Source: an uncultured Pseudoflavonifractor sp.
Lineage (GTDB): Bacteria > Bacillota > Clostridia > Oscillospirales > Oscillospiraceae
Assembly: GCF_944387275.1 (NCBI RefSeq)
Contig: NZ_CALXEG010000004.1
Coordinates: 1-64,000, forward strand
Length of the DNA stretch: 64,000 nt
Direction of reading: 5' to 3'
The notes beneath the pieces were generated by a model. That model was given only the letters and a program-made list of their open reading frames with translations. It had not been told where the DNA came from and made no database searches. The translations under genes were made by a program, and so were the position numbers. Every line of letters begins with the position of its first letter. Position 1 is the stretch's first letter. Shown here in pieces: positions 16,586 through 25,041 of this stretch.

Positions 16586-17984
16586 ACGGATCTATATCCT
16601 GCTGGGGGTGCTGGCGGTGGTGTGCATTGCCGCCTTTGCGGTCATGCACTACCAGGAGCAGCAGGAGCTCATTCAGAACACCGACGAGATCATCCTGGAG
16701 GTGGACTCCAGCGCGGTCCAGTCCCTCTCCTGGACCTACGACGGGGAGAGCCTGGCCTTCCACAAGGACGGCGCCTGGCTCTACGACGGGGACGAGGCCT
16801 TCCCGGTGGATGAGGAGAAAATCAATAACCTGCTGGAGCCCTTCCAGGCCTTCGGCGCCGCCTTCATCATCCACGACGTCACCGACTTCGCCCAGTACGG
16901 CCTGGACGACCCCACCTGCACCATCGATCTGGCCACCGAGGACGCCAGCTACGAGATCCAGCTGGGGGACTACAGCACCATGGACGCCCAGCGGTATGTG
17001 TCCATCGGGGACGGCAACGTGTATCTGGTCCAGGAGGACCCCCTGGACACCTTTGACGTGGAGCTCAGCGACCTGATCGCCAACGACGAGACCCCCGACT
17101 TTGATCAGGTGACGTCCATCCAGTTCACCGGCGCCGACTCCTACCAGGTCATTTATCAGGAGGACAGCGGCTACTCCTGCTGTGCCGACGACGTGTACTT
17201 CAAGGAGCAGGACGGGACCTACCTGCCTCTGGACACCGCCCTGGTCACCAGCTACCTGAGCGGCATCACCAGCCTGAGCCCCACCGACTATGTGACCTAC
17301 AACGCCGGTGAGGAGGACCTGGCGACCTACGGCCTGGACGACCCGGAGCTGACCGTGGCCGTCACCTACACCCCCGAGGCAGAGGAGGACGGCGAGGAGG
17401 CCGCCGAACCCGTTGTCTTTACCATCAGCGTCAGCCGGGACCCCGACCAGCGGAGCGCGGCGGAGGATGCGCAGTCCACTGAGGAGGAGGACGACGCCGA
17501 CATCACCGCCTATGCGCGCATCAGCGAGTCCAAGATCATCTACCAGATCACCGGCGCTCAGTACAAGGAGCTGATGGCCGCCTCCTACGACGACCTGCGG
17601 CACCAGGAGGTGTTCTACGCCGACTTTGCCGACGTGACCGGTCTGGACATCATCCTGGAGGACGCGGCCTATACCATCACCTCCCAGGGCACCGGCGACA
17701 GCAGGACCTTCTCCTATGACGGCGAGGAAATTGAGATTGACGACCTGCAGGACGCCCTGGAGGCCCTGACCGCCTCCAGCTTCACCGGCGAGGCGCCCAC
17801 CGAGAAGGAGGAGATCAGCCTGACCGTCCATCTGGACAGCGAGGACTACCCGGAGATCCGGATCCAACTGTACCGCTACGACGGCGAACAGTGCCTGGCC
17901 GTGGTGGACGGCGAGCCCGTCTCCCTGGTCTCCCGTTCCTCTGTAGTGGACCTCATCGAGGCGGTCAACGCCATCGTCCTCTAA
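16572..17984 (+). CDS. DUF4340 domain protein, ABC-operon partner
   Basis: 470 residues. One N-terminal membrane helix (about 5-23) is followed by repeated DUF4340 beta-modules: SLSWTYDGESLAFHKDGAWLY, DFAQYGLDDPTCTIDL, and a second GLDDPELTVAV copy near the middle. The protein is strongly acidic. In many anaerobes DUF4340 follows gldG-like genes and is presumed to be an extracytoplasmic part of the same machine. It is the last gene of the operon, closed by the terminator at 18004-18039. Confidence 0.9.
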   Translation: MKRAKRIYILLGVLAVVCIAAFAVMHYQEQQELIQNTDEIILEVDSSAVQSLSWTYDGESLAFHKDGAWLYDGDEAFPVDEEKINNLLEPFQAFGAAFIIHDVTDFAQYGLDDPTCTIDLATEDASYEIQLGDYSTMDAQRYVSIGDGNVYLVQEDPLDTFDVELSDLIANDETPDFDQVTSIQFTGADSYQVIYQEDSGYSCCADDVYFKEQDGTYLPLDTALVTSYLSGITSLSPTDYVTYNAGEEDLATYGLDDPELTVAVTYTPEAEEDGEEAAEPVVFTISVSRDPDQRSAAEDAQSTEEEDDADITAYARISESKIIYQITGAQYKELMAASYDDLRHQEVFYADFADVTGLDIILEDAAYTITSQGTGDSRTFSYDGEEIEIDDLQDALEALTASSFTGEAPTEKEEISLTVHLDSEDYPEIRIQLYRYDGEQCLAVVDGEPVSLVSRSSVVDLIEAVNAIVL

Positions 17985-18003
17985 ACAGAGCTCAACACAG
18001 CGC

Positions 18004-18039
18004 AAAAAACCAGGACCGCTTCTGCGGTCCTGGTTTTTT
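18004..18039. terminator. Bidirectional terminator between the ABC operon and the two-component operon
   Basis: A 16-bp stem AAAAAACCAGGACCGC with its complement around a short TTCT loop. The A run on one side and T run on the other make it active for both the plus-strand DUF4340 gene and the convergent histidine kinase gene. Confidence 0.92.
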
Positions 18040-18042
18040 GTA

Positions 18043-19266
18043 TTACAGCTTTACCCGGAAGCGGATGGTCCGGCCGTCCAGGTTGAAGACGCCGATCTCA
18101 CCCCGGTGCTTCTCCACAATGGCCTTGGCGATGGACAGCCCCACGCCGAACCCGCTGCCGTAGGTCCTGGCCCTGTCCGCCCGGTAGAACCGGTCAAAGA
18201 GGCGGTCCAGCTGGATGCTGCCCACCTCCTCATAGGTGTTGTCCACGGTCAGCACCGCCCGCCGCCCGCCGGACAGCCCCACCCGGATGACGCCGCCCCT
18301 GTCGCAGTATTTCACCGCGTTGTCCATGAGGATGGAGAGCAGTTGTCGGATGGCGGCCTCGTCCCCGGTACAGGTCACCCCCGGCGGCACGTCCTGCTCC
18401 AGGGTCATGCCCTTCTCCCGGATCGTCCCGGCAAAGGCCGCCGCCGTCTCGCCCACCGCCTCGCTCAGGCTGAAGCGGGCCATCTCCAGGGTGCTCTGGT
18501 CCTCGTCCATCCGGCTGAGCATCACCAGCCGGTTCACCAGCTCGGTCATGATGCCCGTCTCCTCCCGGATGTCGCTGAGCCACTCATTGGGCCCGTTCTC
18601 CGACTCCATGATGTCCAGGTTGGTGCGGATCAGGGTCAGGGGGGTCTTGAGCTCGTGGTTGGCGTCGGTGACGAACTGCTTCTGCTTCTGGTAGCTCTCC
18701 ACGGCCGGCTTCACCGCCCGCCTGGAGATCAGAATCACCAGCAGCAGCACCACCACGCTGCCCGCCACAAACACCGAGGAGGCGGTCAGCAGAAAGCGCT
18801 GGTTCAGCTCCCTAGTGTCGGCGCCGTTGATGAACACCACCGCCGTGCCGCCCGATACGGCGTACACCTTGTAGCGGAAGTTCCCGATCCACCCCCGCTC
18901 CTTCCCCTTCTCCAGGGCGGCGGAGGCGTAGGCCTGGGCCTCCTCCCCGCTGACGCTGGCAATGGCCCGGATGTCCACCGAGTCCAGCTCCCCGTCCCCG
19001 TCAAAGCGGACGGTGAAGAACCGGGTGGTGAAGGGGGACTCCTGGTTCACCCCGTCCGGCGGCAGGATCTGCCCCGCCTCCGGCCCGAACTGCTCAAAGT
19101 CCGGGAAAATGCCGTCGTTCTCCGACACCAGGTCGGCCAGGGTGTCCAGCCGTGCGCTGGTCTGGACCTCGGTGAACAGATAGATGGCCGCAAAGAGGAG
19201 GAAAAACACCGTCACAAAGGACAGCATGCAGATCCGGATGAACTTCTTTCTCAGCCGGTCGATCAT
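18043..19266 (-). CDS. Sensor histidine kinase
   Basis: 407 residues. Two membrane helices (about 8-30 and 172-195) flank an extracytoplasmic sensor domain of about 140 residues. The dimerisation domain contains the H-box DANHELKTPLTLIRTNL, then the N-box LLSILMDNAVKYCD, and glycine boxes around FYRADRARTYGSGFGVGLSIAK. It phosphorylates the response regulator encoded upstream; its ATG overlaps that gene's stop by four bases (ATGA), which sets the start. The signal is unknown. The divergent lipoprotein gene at 20219 is a possible target or sensor partner. Confidence 0.94.
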   Translation of the reverse strand: MIDRLRKKFIRICMLSFVTVFFLLFAAIYLFTEVQTSARLDTLADLVSENDGIFPDFEQFGPEAGQILPPDGVNQESPFTTRFFTVRFDGDGELDSVDIRAIASVSGEEAQAYASAALEKGKERGWIGNFRYKVYAVSGGTAVVFINGADTRELNQRFLLTASSVFVAGSVVVLLLVILISRRAVKPAVESYQKQKQFVTDANHELKTPLTLIRTNLDIMESENGPNEWLSDIREETGIMTELVNRLVMLSRMDEDQSTLEMARFSLSEAVGETAAAFAGTIREKGMTLEQDVPPGVTCTGDEAAIRQLLSILMDNAVKYCDRGGVIRVGLSGGRRAVLTVDNTYEEVGSIQLDRLFDRFYRADRARTYGSGFGVGLSIAKAIVEKHRGEIGVFNLDGRTIRFRVKL

Positions 19267-19937
19267 GCTTCCTGCTCCAGGGTGTACCCCGCGTTGCGGA
19301 CAAAGCGGATGGTCACGGGGGCCTTCAGGGCCGCCAGCTTTTTCCGCAGGTTGGAGATGTGCACCCACACCACGCTGATGTCCACCTCGCTGTCCCAGCC
19401 CCACACGTGAGCGAGAAACTCGTCGGCGGTGACGATGAAGCTGGGCCGCTGGATCAGCATCTCCATGATCTGGAACTCCCTGCCGCTGAGGGCCTGGGTC
19501 AGCCCGTTGCAGCTGAGCTCGTAGGTGGACCGGTTGAGCACCAGATCCCCCACCCGCACCAGATCGGGCACGTAGTTGTCCTTCCGCCGCAGCATGGCCC
19601 GCACCCGGGCCAGCAGCTCGGAGGTGGAGAAGGGCTTGGACAGGTAGTCGTCCGCCCCCGCGTCCAGCCCCTCCACCCGCTGGTCCACCTCGGTCCTGGC
19701 CGTCAGGAACAGGGCGGGGGTGGAGATGCCCTGGCCCCGCACCTGCCGCAGCACCGCCATGCCGTCCAGACCGGGCATCATGATGTCCAGCACCATGCCG
19801 TCGTACTCCTCCGTCTCGGCATAGGCCAGGGCGTCCGTTCCGGTGGACACCGCGTCCACCATGTACTTGTTCTTCTCGAAGATGTGCTTGAGGGATTTCA
19901 GCAGCTTCAGGTCGTCCTCTGCCACAAGCAGCCGCAT
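19263..19937 (-). CDS. OmpR/PhoB family response regulator
   Basis: 224 residues. The receiver domain has the acidic pair EDD at 7-9, the phosphorylation site Asp51 in MVLDIMMPG, the conserved Thr in LTAR and Lys in LSKPF. The C-terminal winged helix contains LSGREFQIMEMLI and the recognition region VWVHISNLRKKL, ending in RNAGYTLE. It is first in the operon with the histidine kinase. Direct repeats spaced by 11 bp at 20099-20115 in the divergent promoter region are possible binding sites. Confidence 0.95.
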   Translation of the reverse strand: MRLLVAEDDLKLLKSLKHIFEKNKYMVDAVSTGTDALAYAETEEYDGMVLDIMMPGLDGMAVLRQVRGQGISTPALFLTARTEVDQRVEGLDAGADDYLSKPFSTSELLARVRAMLRRKDNYVPDLVRVGDLVLNRSTYELSCNGLTQALSGREFQIMEMLIQRPSFIVTADEFLAHVWGWDSEVDISVVWVHISNLRKKLAALKAPVTIRFVRNAGYTLEQEA

Positions 19938-20098
19938 AAGCCCAACCCGCCTTTCCTGGGTGATGTTCTGAGCTGCGCGCCGCTTCTCTCCCTTTGTTTC
20001 TTTCCTGTGCCTATTATAGTCTCCCGCCGGTCCGGTATCAACGTGCGGACCGTTTCGTTTACAAAATGTTTTGATTTTCCCGGCTTTTTACAGCTGGA

Positions 20099-20115
20099 TT
20101 CACAGTTTGTTCACG
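20099..20115. promoter_or_regulatory. Candidate response-regulator direct repeat
   Basis: TTCACA and TTCACG repeat with an 11-bp period in the intergenic region between the response regulator and the divergent lipoprotein gene. OmpR-type regulators bind tandem half-sites with about this spacing. Weak evidence on its own. Confidence 0.35.
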
Positions 20116-20218
20116 AAAAATTTTAGCATGCCTTTAACGCCCGGCCTTATGCTGTACCTGCGGCCGGAAGAGAGGCCGCTCCACTCCATCAACCAGACCC
20201 AAGAAAGAAGGTTGCTGC

Positions 20219-20884
20219 ATGAAACACAATACCAGACGACTTTTCACCCTTTTGACGGCTCTTGTGTGTATCGGCCTGCTTGCGGGCTGCGGGACGGATA
20301 CGGCGGAGAACGACACAGCGGACGGCGGCACAAACACCCCGGTCAGCTCGGAGGCCGCCGACGCCGCCACCGGAACGGACGCCGCCGAAACTGAGGACCT
20401 GATCGGCGAAGTGACCTACGTCAGCGACTCCTACATCAGGCTCAGCGTCTACCAGTCGGACACGGAGATCACCGACTACACCGACCTGGGCTCCGCCGTC
20501 CTCACCGACACGGGCAGCTCCGAGACCGTCATTCTGGACTCGGACGCGGTGTTTGAGTACGTGTCTTCCGGCATCCTGTACAGCACCACCGCGGACGGCG
20601 TGACCGTGGGGGACATCATCGCCGTCACCGCCACGGAGGACGGCATCCAGGAGTTCATCGTCCTGGACTACACCGCCCCCGCCCAGTCTGAGGACGCCAC
20701 AGAGGGCGACGGCAGCTCTGATGCACAGGACGGCGGCAGCGCCACAGAGGACGGCGGCAGCGACGCCGCCCAGGACGGCAGTACCTCCGGCGATGCGGAG
20801 AACGGCTCCGACGCCTCCCCCGAGCCCACCGGCACCCCCTCCGCCGACAGCGGTGACTCCACCCTGGTCACCGCCGCGGCCTGA
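20219..20884 (+). CDS. Lipoprotein of unknown function, low-complexity C-terminus
   Basis: 221 residues. A signal peptide ends in the lipobox LLAGC (Cys at about 24), so the mature protein is lipid-anchored on the outer face. A Thr/Asp/Ala-rich spacer is followed by a compact beta-rich domain (about 62-150) and then an Asp/Gly/Ser/Glu-rich tail with repeated DGGS-like units. The core resembles small single-stranded OB-like lipoproteins but I cannot name a family. It is transcribed divergently from the two-component genes and ends in a strong terminator. Confidence 0.75.
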   Translation: MKHNTRRLFTLLTALVCIGLLAGCGTDTAENDTADGGTNTPVSSEAADAATGTDAAETEDLIGEVTYVSDSYIRLSVYQSDTEITDYTDLGSAVLTDTGSSETVILDSDAVFEYVSSGILYSTTADGVTVGDIIAVTATEDGIQEFIVLDYTAPAQSEDATEGDGSSDAQDGGSATEDGGSDAAQDGSTSGDAENGSDASPEPTGTPSADSGDSTLVTAAA

Positions 20885-20898
20885 CCTCCCCCTTCCGG

Positions 20899-20934
20899 GC
20901 CGGCAGAATGAATCCTCATTCTGCCGGCTTTTTT
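20899..20934 (+). terminator. Terminator after the lipoprotein gene
   Basis: A perfect 13-bp stem (20899-20911 and 20916-20928) with a four-base loop and six T. Confidence 0.92.
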
Positions 20935-21048
20935 CTCTTTTCCATCTTCCGGCGGCAGCCTTTAGTCCGGCTTTAGTCCGGGGGCGTATGATAGCCGGGA
21001 GAACTGCGCCGGAGGCGTGATATCCCAGAACAAGAGAGGTTGAATACC

Positions 21049-22044
21049 ATGGCAGAAATCACAGACAGCGCCCGCAAGGGCAGCCCCGAGGCGATGCGCA
21101 CCCTTTATGAGCAGAACAAGGCCCGGATCATGTTTCTGTGCCAGGCCCTGCTCCTGGACGAAAACGCCGCCTGTAACGCCGTGTCCCACGTGTTCAAGGC
21201 CATGTGGGAGCTGGTGGTGTCCGGGCAGGTCATCTCAGAGCAGGATTTCAGGGACACGGTCACCAAGAAGGCGGTCAACTACTGCAAGGCCCAGACGGCC
21301 AGAAAGAACGCCAAGGCCTTCCGGGTCCCCGTCAACCGGAACTTCATCAACACCCCCTACGATGCCGGGAAGATGTCCCTCAGCGGAGCGCCCTGGGAGA
21401 TAGTCCTGAAAAACCTGCCGCCCCTCCACCGCTTCATCTATCTGCTCCACGGGGTGTTCGGGTACGACGACATGCGCATCGCCAAGCTCTTCAACACCAC
21501 CACCGAGACCGTCCGGCTGGCGCTCCAGGCGGAGGAGGCCAACATCAGCCGTATCCTGGCCCTGGCCCCGGACCAGGAGGGCGTGTCCATGACGGCGGAG
21601 GCCTTCCACCAGGCCCTGCTGGAACAGCCCCAGGCGGTCTCCATCCCCAGGACCGTCACCATTACCGTCCAGATGGGCATCGACAACATCTGCCAGCCCT
21701 TCCTGGACAGGAAGAAGAAAAAACGGACCAGGAATTCCATCCTGGCCGCCGCCCTTCTGGTGGCGGTGTGCCTGATCGTGGGGGTCTCGGTGGCCGTGGG
21801 CGGGAGCGCCGGCCAGACCGACCCGTCGGCCAGCCCCTCCGAATCCGTCCAGGCGTCCGAGACGCCCACAGCCACCGACAGCACCGACGCTGACACAAAC
21901 GGCACGGATACCGACAGCACCGGCGCCGACGGGAGCGGCACGGATACCGACAGCACTGGCGCCGACGGGAGCAGCACGGATGCCGGCGGCGCCGGTGAAG
22001 CGGAGAACTCCAGTGATTCCGGGGACGGTCTGGTCTACGAGTGA
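21049..22044 (+). CDS. Sigma-70-like (ECF) protein fused to a membrane anchor and low-complexity extracytoplasmic tail
   Basis: 331 residues. Residues about 8-80 resemble sigma region 2 and residues about 120-165 resemble region 4 (LPPLHRFIYLLHGVFGYDDM, then an HTH with TTTETVRLAL). A basic stretch RKKKKRTR (221-228) precedes a single membrane helix (230-252). The rest is a Ser/Thr/Asp/Gly tail containing two nearly identical 12-residue repeats. The start at 21049 has an AGAGAGG site nine bases upstream. A sigma factor tethered to the membrane without a separate anti-sigma factor is unusual; the region 2 match is divergent, so it may not bind core polymerase. Confidence 0.7.
   Translation: MAEITDSARKGSPEAMRTLYEQNKARIMFLCQALLLDENAACNAVSHVFKAMWELVVSGQVISEQDFRDTVTKKAVNYCKAQTARKNAKAFRVPVNRNFINTPYDAGKMSLSGAPWEIVLKNLPPLHRFIYLLHGVFGYDDMRIAKLFNTTTETVRLALQAEEANISRILALAPDQEGVSMTAEAFHQALLEQPQAVSIPRTVTITVQMGIDNICQPFLDRKKKKRTRNSILAAALLVAVCLIVGVSVAVGGSAGQTDPSASPSESVQASETPTATDSTDADTNGTDTDSTGADGSGTDTDSTGADGSSTDAGGAGEAENSSDSGDGLVYE
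21901..21972 (+). repeat. Two tandem 36-bp repeats within the sigma-like gene
   Basis: Unit 21901-21936 and unit 21937-21972 differ at one base. They encode two copies of a 12-residue Gly/Thr/Asp/Ser/Ala unit in the extracytoplasmic tail, a place where copy number could vary by slippage. Confidence 0.85.
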
Positions 22045-22089
22045 GCTCCGGCACAGACCGCCCCCTTCGCTGACGCTTCCGGCCCGCCG

Positions 22090-22131
22090 CGGCGGCAGAG
22101 GGAATCTCCCCTCTGCCGCCGTTTTCTTGTT
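22090..22131 (+). terminator. Terminator after the sigma-like gene
   Basis: A 13-bp GC-rich stem (22090-22102 and 22109-22121) followed by TTTTCTTGTT. Confidence 0.88.
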
Positions 22132-22223
22132 CCCTGCGGGGCAAAAGTCTGTTATACTGGAGACATCACAGGGCGGCGCTTTCCCGTCGGGATGGAAGCT
22201 GACCGCCAGAGGAGGGACCATCT

Positions 22224-22979
22224 GTGATCGTCTACTTTACCGGTACCGGAAACAGCCGCTACTGTGCCCGCATGCTGGCCGACAAGCTGGGAGACCACTG
22301 CACCGACGCCTTTCATTTCATCCGGGACGGCGTGGCGGTGGAGCTGTCCTCTGCCAAGCCGTGGGTCTTTGTCTGCCCCACCTACAGCTGGCAGATCCCC
22401 CGGGTGTTCGCCGACTTTATCCGCGCCGGCCGCTTCTCCGGCAGCCGGGACGCCTATTTTGTCATGACCTGCGGCGGGGACACCGGCAGCGCCGCCGACA
22501 AGAACCGCGCCCTCTGCCAGGAAAAGGGCCTCCGCTGCCGGGGCACCCTGACGGTGGTCATGCCGGAGAACTATATCGCCATGTTCAACGCACCGGAGCG
22601 GAAGGAGGCCCTGGGCATCATCGCCGCCGCCCGCCCCGTGCTGGAGCAGGGGGCGGGGTACATCCAGCGGGGCGAGAAGTTCCCCGCCCGGAAGGCCGGA
22701 GCTGCGGACCGGCTCAAATCCGGCCTGGTCAACACCCTGTTCTACCGCTTCAACGTGAAGGCCGCCCCCTTCCATGTGGCGGGCAGCTGCGTCTCCTGCG
22801 GCAAGTGCGCGGCGGCCTGCCCCCTGGGCAACATCCGTATGGAGCAGGGCGTGCCGGTGTGGGGCGACCGGTGCACCCACTGTATGGCCTGCATCTGCGG
22901 CTGTCCCACCGGCGCCATTGAGTACGGCAAGGCCAGCCAGGGCAAGCCCCGCTACCAGTGCCCCGACTACCAGGGCTAG
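22224..22979 (+). CDS. EFR1 family ferredoxin (flavodoxin-like plus two 4Fe-4S clusters)
   Basis: 251 residues. The N-terminus IVYFTGTGNSRYCA is the phosphate-binding loop of a flavodoxin-like domain; PTYSWQIPRVF follows. Two bacterial ferredoxin motifs are at the C-terminus: CVSCGKCAAACP and CTHCMACICGCP. These proteins carry electrons in anaerobic metabolism. The start is GTG at 22224, chosen because an AGGAGG site lies ten bases before it and the flavin loop begins at the second residue. An extended -10 (TGTTATACT, tatact 22153-22158) is a likely promoter. Confidence 0.92.
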   Translation: MIVYFTGTGNSRYCARMLADKLGDHCTDAFHFIRDGVAVELSSAKPWVFVCPTYSWQIPRVFADFIRAGRFSGSRDAYFVMTCGGDTGSAADKNRALCQEKGLRCRGTLTVVMPENYIAMFNAPERKEALGIIAAARPVLEQGAGYIQRGEKFPARKAGAADRLKSGLVNTLFYRFNVKAAPFHVAGSCVSCGKCAAACPLGNIRMEQGVPVWGDRCTHCMACICGCPTGAIEYGKASQGKPRYQCPDYQG

Positions 22980-23018
22980 TCTCCGCCGGGAGACCCGCCC
23001 CTCAGAGGAGCTGATCGC

Positions 23019-23663
23019 ATGATCTACTGCATGTCCGACCTCCACGGCGAGGAGGGCCGTTTCCACGCCATGCTGGACAAGATCCAGTTCTCCGGCCGGG
23101 ATACGCTGTATATCATCGGGGACGTCATCGACCGCAGCCCCGGCGGCGTGGCCCTGCTCCGGGAGATCATGGCGGCGGACAACATCCATATGCTGCTGGG
23201 CAACCACGAGCAGATGTGCCTGGACACCCTGGGGCCCAACAGCGTCTACGGCAGCCGGGCCCTCTGGCAGCAGAACGGCGGCAGCCGCACCTACCGCCAC
23301 CTGGTCTACCTCTGCTCCCCCCGGGAGCGGTGGGAGATCCTCAAATTCCTGTCCGGCCTGCCCGACCACCTGGACCTGAACGTGGGGGACCGGGCCTTTC
23401 ACCTGGTCCACGGCATGCCGTCGGAGGACCCCTACCGCCGGATCTGGGACCGGCCGGAGCCGGACGCCCCCGCGCCCCTGCCCGGCCGCACCGCCATTGT
23501 GGGCCACACCCCCACCTGCTTCCTCACCGGCCACATGTACGACCCCCTGACCATCTGGCACGGGGACGGGATCATCGACATCGACTGCGGCTGCGGCAAC
23601 CCCAGCGAGTGCCGGCAGCTGGCCTGCCTGCGGCTGGACGATATGGCGGAATTTTATGTCTGA
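23019..23663 (+). CDS. Metallophosphoesterase (Ser/Thr phosphatase-like)
   Basis: 214 residues. The calcineurin-type metal motifs are in order: SDLHGEEGRFHAML, GDVIDRSPGG, LLGNHEQM, LVHGMPS and GHTPT. This arrangement is typical of PP1-like and ApaH-like bacterial phosphatases acting on phosphoproteins or dinucleoside polyphosphates. The substrate cannot be assigned from sequence. The AGAGGAG site supports the ATG at 23019. It follows the EFR1 gene after 39 bases and is closed by a terminator. Confidence 0.9.
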   Translation: MIYCMSDLHGEEGRFHAMLDKIQFSGRDTLYIIGDVIDRSPGGVALLREIMAADNIHMLLGNHEQMCLDTLGPNSVYGSRALWQQNGGSRTYRHLVYLCSPRERWEILKFLSGLPDHLDLNVGDRAFHLVHGMPSEDPYRRIWDRPEPDAPAPLPGRTAIVGHTPTCFLTGHMYDPLTIWHGDGIIDIDCGCGNPSECRQLACLRLDDMAEFYV

Positions 23664-23670
23664 ACAGGCC

Positions 23671-23711
23671 AAGCGGCCGGACAGCCCTTCAGCTGTCCGG
23701 CCGCTTTTTTC
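23671..23711 (+). terminator. Terminator after the metallophosphoesterase gene
   Basis: A 14-bp stem (AAGCGGCCGGACAG and complement) around a CCCTTCAG-type loop, ending in six T. It stands between convergent genes. Confidence 0.9.
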
Positions 23712-23713
23712 TC

Positions 23714-24289
23714 TTATCTCCGCCGTCCGCCCGCTTTGGCGGTGCACAGGCGCTCCATGTCGTAGGTGCGGACAAAGGGCGCCACGCTGGCCCCTGACTC
23801 CAGGTGGTGGAGCAGGATCTCCCCGCAGGCCAGGCTGTCGCTGCCGGCGTGGTGGTGGTCCAGTTCCAGGCCCAGATAGTCGCTCACCGTGTTCAGCTTG
23901 TGGTTGGGCAGCTGGGGCAGCAGGCGGCGGCTCATCTGGCAGGTGCAGGCGTAGGGCACCGTGGGACGCCAGCGGATACCGTAGTCCCGCAGGCACTTGG
24001 CCAGCACCGACATGTCAAAGGGGGCGTTGTGGGCGATGAGCAGGCCGCTGTCCATCACCGGGGCGATCTCCCGCCACAGCTCGGGAAATGTGGGCTTGTC
24101 CGCCACCATCTGGGGGGTGATGCCCGTCAGGGCCATGTTGAACGGAGCAAAGGGCTCCTCCGGGTTCACCAGCGTGTAGTACTCCCCGGCGATCTCCCCC
24201 GCCTCCACCACCGTGATGCCGATGGCGCTCATGCGGTCGTTGGCGTAATTGGGCGTCTCCACGTCAAAGGCGATATATCTGCCGTCCAT
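23714..24289 (-). CDS. 3'-5' exonuclease, DEDDh type (DnaQ/PolC epsilon-like)
   Basis: 191 residues. The exonuclease motifs are YIAFDVETPN (Exo I Asp and Glu), HNAPFDMSVLAKCL (Exo II Asp) and HHHAGSDSLACGEIL (Exo III with the catalytic His and Asp). This is a stand-alone proofreading-type exonuclease acting on DNA or RNA 3' ends. I chose the ATG at 24289 because it follows a GGGAGGACAGAG ribosome site and gives the expected short N-terminus before the first motif. Confidence 0.92.
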   Translation of the reverse strand: MDGRYIAFDVETPNYANDRMSAIGITVVEAGEIAGEYYTLVNPEEPFAPFNMALTGITPQMVADKPTFPELWREIAPVMDSGLLIAHNAPFDMSVLAKCLRDYGIRWRPTVPYACTCQMSRRLLPQLPNHKLNTVSDYLGLELDHHHAGSDSLACGEILLHHLESGASVAPFVRTYDMERLCTAKAGGRRR

Positions 24290-24381
24290 CTCTCTGTCCT
24301 CCCGGCGCTGTGTGTCTGACAGGGGCTTGGCCCCGCCTCCGATTGTACCACAGCCCGGCCACCGGGGCAAGCCGTCCCCGG

Positions 24382-25041
24382 TCAGAGGTACCGCTGGGCA
24401 AACCGCTTCATGGGCTTGTTCACCTGCTTGGCGGTGAGGCCCACGCAGATGGCGGCCGCCACCGTGCCCTCCCGGACGCCGGTCAGCTTCCCCAGGAACA
24501 GGAAGGACAGGATGGTGGCCAGCACCACCAGCGTCACGTCAAAGCCCACCTTGGCGTTGGCGAACTTCACGTGGAACGCCTTGCACACGGCCAGGACCAT
24601 GCCCTCGCCGGCCAGGGTGACCACCCCGGCGGTGACCTCAAAGCTGACGCCCACGCCCACCAGCAGGATGCCCACCACGCACAGCACCCACGCCATGGGG
24701 TAGGAGGTGCAGGTAATGCCCTGGAGGGCCCAAACACTGAAGTCGGTCAGGGCGCCGAAGATCAGGGCCACCGGCAGCTGGATCAGCTGGATGGGGTCGT
24801 ACTGCCTGCGCAGCAGCAGGATCTGCAGCACAATCAGGGTGACGTGCATGGCGATGGTGGCGGTCCCCACGGTGAGGGGGGTGAACTCGCTGATGACGTA
24901 GGGCAGGCTGGAGATGGGGGAGGTGCCCAGCCCCGCCTTGATGGAAAACGCCACGCCGAAGGCCATGATGGTCAGGCCCACGCACAGCAGGATGTACCGC
25001 TTGACATAGGATGTGATCTTGCTCCGAAGTTCTGTGTCCAT
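24382..25041 (-). CDS. YczE/YitT-like integral membrane protein (DUF6198 type)
   Basis: 219 residues with five to six membrane helices. The signature is in the first third: LTIMAFGVAFSIKAGLGTSPISSLPYVISE, followed by a further helix with the GLGT-like pattern GVGVSFEVTAGVVTLAGEGM. The family is conserved in Firmicutes and its substrate, if it is a transporter, is unknown. The ATG shares one base with the stop codon of the marR gene (TAATG), so it is translationally coupled and probably controlled by that MarR. Confidence 0.85.
   Translation of the reverse strand: MDTELRSKITSYVKRYILLCVGLTIMAFGVAFSIKAGLGTSPISSLPYVISEFTPLTVGTATIAMHVTLIVLQILLLRRQYDPIQLIQLPVALIFGALTDFSVWALQGITCTSYPMAWVLCVVGILLVGVGVSFEVTAGVVTLAGEGMVLAVCKAFHVKFANAKVGFDVTLVVLATILSFLFLGKLTGVREGTVAAAICVGLTAKQVNKPMKRFAQRYL

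Noticed and set aside
21901..21972. Tandem repeats as a CRISPR array
   Set aside because: The two units are adjacent without spacers and encode an in-frame low-complexity protein tail.
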